Below are positions 59,491 to 64,000 of a stretch of 64,000 nucleotides of DNA, one piece after another. The position numbers and the translations under genes were made by a program. The notes below the pieces were generated by a model. It made no database searches. It saw only the letters and a list, made by a program, of their open reading frames with translations, and was not told the origin of the DNA. Every line of letters begins with the position of its first letter. The first letter of the stretch is position 1. The DNA lies in assembly GCA_022419385.1 (NCBI GenBank), contig JAJUBI010000006.1, positions 2,728,001 to 2,792,000 on the forward strand. The letters are read 5' to 3'. This DNA is from Paraconiothyrium sp. Pb-2020. Its lineage: Eukaryota > Ascomycota > Dothideomycetes > Pleosporales > Didymosphaeriaceae.

Positions 59491-61541
59491 ATGGCGTTCA
59501 GTCTTTTAAACGGATCAGGGGACGGCACCATCGGAAGAAGTATAAACGGGTGTTGGACCTGTCGCCTGCGGAAAAAGAAATGCGACGAGAAATATCCTGT
59601 ATGCGCAACCTGTGGTAGGTAACCAATATTCGGATCTGTAGCTACAATGCACGTGGGGGCGGTGGGTATGGCCTAGATTACGATCGAGACCGTACGATAC
59701 CACCACGCCACATTTACTGACTAGCACCCTCAATAGCCCAACTTCTAATCACCTGTCATTATGGAAAATGCAAGCCGGAATGGATGGACGGCGACACAAG
59801 ACAGGAAGAGATGGCAGAACGTATCAAGCGAGAAGTCAAGGAGAAGGCGCCTCATCGTCGTGAGTCTTTGTATGATGCATCTCTACTAGTGGAATTCGTG
59901 CTCATCACCTATCGAAATAGGGGTAGCAGTCGCCGATGGAAGGACTGCCTCCGTACGTATGCCAACGACGTCGAGCAACACGCGATGCAGAGAATCAGCT
60001 AGGTCCATGTCGAATGGTCTGCTCAATCTCACACATGATAACCGTGTCAGTGCAAATCCCTGGGCTGACGCAGATGTTACCTATCCAATGCATGTTGAGC
60101 GCTCAGCCGGCTGTGCACGCAGTTTGGAGGCGTCTCGGGAGAATATCGTCTTTGGAGGATCGCCAGAGACTGTGTTGTTCATGTTCTACCTCGAACAGGT
60201 TGTTCCGTTTATGTTTCCATTCTACCGGTGAGTATGTACGGAGTGGAAAACAAGAGTTTCCCTATCAACTAGGCTTTGCTGACTGATTCTTATCATAGGC
60301 CAACTCCATCCGAAGGCGGAAAGGCTTGGCTTATCGAGATGATGATGAGCAGCCCGGTTGTACGACAAGCTCTTTTATGTCAAAGTTCGTTCTTCTTCTC
60401 GCTTCTCACCGAAACGAGCAACGACAATCTAGTTTGGGAAACAGTTTTTAAGAGAACAGCAGAAGCCTTCGAGACTCTCAGGAAAGCTTTGCAGTACATC
60501 GAGAATGCTGAAATTGCTGAACACATGCACGGTACTGTGCGCATTTTGGCGAGCATCTTGCAAGTCCAGAGATTTGAAATCGCTGTGTTAAGCTTCGACA
60601 ATTGCCGAGCGCATCTCTTCGCAGCACTGGCTCTTTTCGAACATCTTATGCGCAGCTCCGGACCCGCTATAGAAGACCCTAAGCTACAATTTCAGTCTGT
60701 TCTAGACCGCCTTGGACCAACTTCACGGCTATTGCCGGGCCTCTCCATCGAAGTACAGAGCGCAGAACAGGCGGCCTTTAAGTTTTCAACATCACTCTTG
60801 ATACTAGACGATATCGTCGCCAGCACAATTTTACAAGAACCGCCCAGACTATACGTTTATCACCGCGCCCTTCTTTGCGCTTCTACTGATGGCCTGCCTG
60901 TGATCGACATCGAGTCTGTGATCGGGTGTCAAAACATGGTGTTGCTGCAGATCGGCGAAGTCTCGAGCCTTGATGCCTGGAAACAACAGCGAAAACGATC
61001 GGGGAACCTGGATATGATGGAGTTAGTGCGCCGTGCAATGCCCATCAAAGATGCACTTGAAAACCACCTTCGTTCTCTCACATCACGTTCGGTGGATACT
61101 CGTGGGCGAAGAGGTACCCTGTTTGACCAGGCATGCGCTCTATCAGATGGCAATCAACTTCTGTTCGTAACTCGCATATGGGGACATGCAGCGCTCCTCT
61201 TTCTCTCGGTGGTAGTGTCAGGATGGCAGCCTGCCAACACCGAGGTTCAGAACCATGTCGGAGCTTTCTTAGATCTGTTAGATCTGCAGAAACATCCTCC
61301 TGCTTTGCTGCGCTTAGTCGCATGGCCATTCTGTGTGGCAGGCTGCCTTGCAATGCCATCGCAAGAAGCTCGATTTCGGGCACACATGCAGGCACTAGAG
61401 AGGCCTAGCATTTTCGGCACACTACGAAAGGCATTGAGGATCATGGAAAATGTATGGAGGAGCAGGGATTCCGAAGATGGGTCGAATCGCGATCTTGCCA
61501 CCTTTTTCGGAACCGAAGGTGACATGGTGTTGCTCGTATAG
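59491..61541 (+). CDS. Zn2Cys6 transcription factor, Fungal_trans_2 type
   Basis: Four exons, 59491-59614, 59737-59859, 59921-60227 and 60299-61541, give 598 residues. The zinc cluster is complete and split by the first intron: [19 protein letters not shown], then ATC, intron, then AQLLITC, giving C-x2-C-x6-C-x6-C-x2-C-x6-C. This binuclear cluster normally binds CGG-containing sites. A basic coiled region ([20 protein letters not shown]) follows. The rest is the helical fungal regulatory domain ([20 protein letters not shown] near 175-195, [20 protein letters not shown] near 205). The introns (122, 61 and 71 nt) keep phase. Another regulator of the same domain type, lacking its cluster, lies at 3927-5778. 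The target genes are unknown; the neighbours do not form an obvious pathway. Confidence 0.88.
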
Positions 61542-61643
61542 ACAACGCTTACAAGCTCCCGGACAGTTTATTTATTGGACTACTAAGCGCTGCAGATCTA
61601 TGATTGCTATCCAACTACCAGTGCAGGAACATGTATCTACAGC

Positions 61644-62459
61644 CTAGTTCTTGAGCCAAGCATCCAACATAGGCTTGACCAACTCCATGATCTTGTCAAC
61701 ACTCACGGAATTGGGATCGAAATGAACGTAGCCTTTGTCCTTCACAAAGGTAGCCTTCCACGGCAGCTTCTCTTCATGAGTTGCTAAGTGCGCGAAAAAC
61801 TCGCCATGATACGGACCGTCGATGTTTCCCTTCACTGTACCATCTTCCCTACGCTCATCCGCGTAGAAGAATCTAGAAGGCTGCGTCAGCGCTAGATCAC
61901 GTTGAAGCAAGAACACAACCCACCGGTAACCCTTGGCCTCGTACAACTTGTCAGATAGTCCGACCCAGAAGGCACTGGCGCTCTTGCCCATGCCAAGAGT
62001 CAACCACAAGGGGCTGGGCACGAGAATCTCATTCGAGGCGTTGCCCGTATAAATGAACGTCTTCTTAGTCGCTGCGGGCAGGGTCTCCCATCGCTTGACG
62101 GCCTCTTGAGCAGCGACGTAGGCGCTAACAGTATTGATGTTGAGGTCGCTGGCTATCTTGTCTGCTGGAACCGATAGAACAGAGGTCTTGTCAGTCGGGA
62201 AGGACAGGGCCCCAGCATTATAGACCACAACGTTAGGTGGAGTGCCGAACTCGGTTTCGGCGGCGTCGAAAGCAGGAGCGACGCTCCTCGGATCGGTGAA
62301 GTCCGCTTTCAACGAGAGATATCCTTGCTCATTAATGGTCCCGGTACCGCTCCTCGATACAAGAGCGACTTTGTAGCCGATGCTTGTGAATTTGGCAGCT
62401 ACAGAGGCACCGACCCTCTTGCCAGCCCCGAAGATGATGACAACCCTGGTGATTGACAT
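61644..62459 (-). CDS. Short-chain dehydrogenase/reductase
   Basis: Two exons on the minus strand, 62459-61924 and 61872-61644, give 254 residues. The NAD(P)-binding Gly motif is IFGAGKRVGASVAAKF near residues 9-24, and VVVYNAGALSF (about 78-88) is the NNAG-like strand. The classical YxxxK active site is not obvious; the sequence reads WLTLGMGKSASAFWVGLSDK there, so this is an atypical SDR. The 51-nt intron has a multiple-of-three length and no stop, so the unspliced message would also translate, adding WVVFLLQRDLALTQPSR-like sequence. The spliced form restores KGYRFFYADERREDG and is preferred. The substrate is unknown. Confidence 0.82.
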   Translation of the reverse strand: MSITRVVIIFGAGKRVGASVAAKFTSIGYKVALVSRSGTGTINEQGYLSLKADFTDPRSVAPAFDAAETEFGTPPNVVVYNAGALSFPTDKTSVLSVPADKIASDLNINTVSAYVAAQEAVKRWETLPAATKKTFIYTGNASNEILVPSPLWLTLGMGKSASAFWVGLSDKLYEAKGYRWVVFLLQRDLALTQPSRFFYADERREDGTVKGNIDGPYHGEFFAHLATHEEKLPWKATFVKDKGYVHFDPNSVSVDKIMELVKPMLDAWLKN

Positions 62460-63123
62460 TGCACAGTAACGTTGATTGGAAGTTGGGAGGTAAAGAGGTA
62501 ATTGAAGAGTTGAATTGTCGATGGTTCTTTGCCAGCTGAGTCCTCCATACTTATACCACTTGAAGCCTGTTCGATTTCGTACAGAATTTCGTCCGCAACG
62601 TCTTGACTCCGAAGCTTGGAAATCGTGTTCAAACCCTTTAACCTCTCAAGTTTGCTCCTGCGTCTCATAACGTCGAACGTGGTAACGCGCGATCGCCTCG
62701 AATCCACAAGCCGCGCGGGAACCACCCGCTGGGGCCTAGCATAATCGAGGAACGTTTTCAATTGGCCCAACAATTCACACTCCTTCTTTACATAAGCCGC
62801 GCGGGAGGATGCGATCTATACCAGATCTGGAAAAGTGCATCAGTATTCAGAATGGAACCTTGAGCCAGCATATTAGTTTCTAGTGCTGTGAGCAAAGCTA
62901 GATTCTGTTTAGAGTCGGTACACGCTTTGGCATCATCTAGAGCCAGCCCCTCCCAGTCTCAGATGATGATGATTGGACGGTACCATTGAGGACGAGTTAG
63001 ACTATTGCCCATAGGTTCGTATAGATCATACGTCCGCATGAGCCCGCGCGCGCGCAAGGAGGGAGTCAGGATGTGTTATCATCTTTCCAGCGTTCGTTAC
63101 CATTGAGCATTACTACAACCAAC
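62460..63123. other. Divergent intergenic region
   Basis: This separates the start of the SDR gene (minus) from that of the dioxygenase gene (plus). It should contain both promoters. Repeats of GCGCGC occur near 63047. No gene was recognised. Confidence 0.45.
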
Positions 63124-64000
63124 ATGTGTCTCAGAATCTTAGTCTCTTGCTTGAAGTACATAAGCTTTGTCTTTCTCCTCGCAGCTCTCGCCATTTCACC
63201 ACAGTGCAATAGATTGCAAATCCAATCGAGCGTGTTTCCCAGACCTCAGCCTACCATGGTGGATCGATCCAGCACCATGGGCACCACGAGCAGAAAGATG
63301 CCCGTCTACTTCCTAGGCATCGGTGGACCCAATTTCATGGAAAACACGCAACATCCTGCCTACGCACAGCTGACGTCGGTCGGCTATGAAATCACCAGAC
63401 TTGTCAAGCCTAAGGCAGTTGTGGTCTTCTCCGCGCATTGGCAAGCAAGTCCAGACAGCATCGCAATCAACGCAGCTGCGAACACGAATATCATTTATGA
63501 TTTCCACGGCTTTCCGAAGCACTACTACGAGTTCGAGTACCCCAACAAGGGAAGCCCAGAGATGGCCGATAAAGTGGCTATACTTTTGGGAGACCATGGG
63601 ATCAAGGTGGAGAAGGTGAAGCGCGGGCTAGACCACGGTGTATGGGTGGGTTTCATAGCTGGTGAATACCGTCCTGTATACCATGGCAGCTGCAGGATTG
63701 GCCTTGCTGACACTGCCGTTTCCAGCCTTCGATCCGAAGAAGAACCCGCTGAACGTACCAATTGTGCAAGTGTCGCTCTTCGACAGCGAGGATGTGGATC
63801 AGCATTACCGCTTGGGCCAAGCACTGCAGAGCCTACGGGACGAAGGCGTCCTCATTGTAGGCGCTGGTATGGCTGTTCATAACCTGTATGATTTTCGTGC
63901 CATGAGAGGGTCAGGGGCAACCATGCCGTAAGTCAGCTTAGCTTCTGCTTGCTGCTTGCTGCTTGCTAACGCTGTCAAGATACGTCTACACGTTTGACGA
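63124..64000 (+). CDS. LigB/DOPA-type extradiol dioxygenase, 3' truncated by window
   Basis: Exons 63124-63661, 63726-63927 and 63980 to beyond the window are read so far, with introns of 64 and 52 nt. The class III extradiol dioxygenase fold uses iron bound by His residues to open catechol rings; the closest characterised group is 4,5-DOPA extradiol dioxygenase. Family motifs are FLGIGGPNFM (about residues 62-71), VVVFSAHWQASPD (His-Trp), YDFHGFPKHYYEFEYPNKG (His) and RGLDHGVWVGF (His), followed by VPIVQVSLFDSEDVDQHYRLG. The start at 63124 adds an N-terminal hydrophobic segment (ILVSCLKYISFVFLLAALAIS), unusual for this cytosolic family; a start at the inner ATG at 63256 is possible. Direct repeats of CTTGCTG lie in the second intron. 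The last exon is incomplete. Confidence 0.85.

Noticed and set aside
1..64000. Transposons, secondary-metabolite clusters or viral insertions
   Set aside because: No transposase, reverse transcriptase, PKS, NRPS, terpene synthase or viral replicase sequence was seen in any frame.

Overview
The window is a piece of a filamentous ascomycete nuclear genome (Pezizomycotina). The protein set (SEC8, CTR9, LSG1, LTV1, BET5, SLP1-type SUN protein, CaMKK- and HAL4-type kinases, Fungal_trans_2 regulators, oxalate decarboxylase) and the many 41-146 nt GT-AG introns fit a filamentous ascomycete. Dothideomycetes is my best guess, but only an inference from the overall feel of the proteins. Gene models were spliced by hand: exons were joined where donor, acceptor and reading phase agree and family alignment continues across the junction.

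Layout. 1-3.9 kb: no gene seen. 3.9-5.8 kb (+): a Fungal_trans_2-type regulator that lacks a zinc cluster. 6.8-13.7 kb (-): an MFSD10-like MFS carrier, a nuclear protein carrying two internal copies of the histone H3 N-terminal tail, and a second MFS carrier. 14.0-14.9 kb (-): a probable secreted Ser/Thr/Pro repeat protein. 16.0-17.1 kb (+): a lipid-droplet hydrolase. 17.2-24.8 kb: divergent SEC8 (exocyst) and CTR9 (Paf1 complex). 26.3-28.0 kb (+): a MUP1-type methionine permease. 28.6-32.2 kb (-): an acidic protein of unknown function and a five-exon quinone oxidoreductase-type MDR enzyme. 33.7-34.7 kb (+): a decayed oxalate decarboxylase. 35.3-36.7 kb (+): a small acidic protein and a two-finger C2H2 protein. 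37.4-42.2 kb: divergent LSG1 and LTV1 (60S and 40S ribosome assembly), then BET5 (TRAPP). 42.6-50.3 kb (+): a CaMKK-type kinase and, after a 3.2 kb gap, a HAL4/SAT4-type kinase. 51.2-59.3 kb (+): an SLP1-type SUN-domain ER protein, a peroxisomal acyl-CoA dehydrogenase ending in SKL, two tRNA-like sequences, and a CAP59/CMT1-type mannosyltransferase. 59.5-61.5 kb (+): a Zn2Cys6 regulator. 61.6-62.5 kb (-): a short-chain dehydrogenase. 63.1 kb to the end (+): a LigB/DOPA-type extradiol dioxygenase cut by the window edge.

Most of the window is ordinary housekeeping sequence with no secondary-metabolite cluster, transposon or CRISPR. Three divergent pairs share short intergenic promoters: SEC8/CTR9, LSG1/LTV1 and BET5/CaMKK. 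The LSG1/LTV1 pair joins late 60S and 40S assembly factors.

The most unusual item is the H3-tail-mimic protein at 9.07-10.67 kb. It combines an NLS-like basic patch, two SUMO-consensus sites, and a 15-residue segment that matches histone H3 R2-P16 at 13 positions, with a second, partial copy upstream. Other points of interest are the oxalate decarboxylase pseudogene, with a stop codon inside its metal-binding motif and a frameshift between its two cupins, and the two odd tRNA-like loci at 56.6-57.1 kb.
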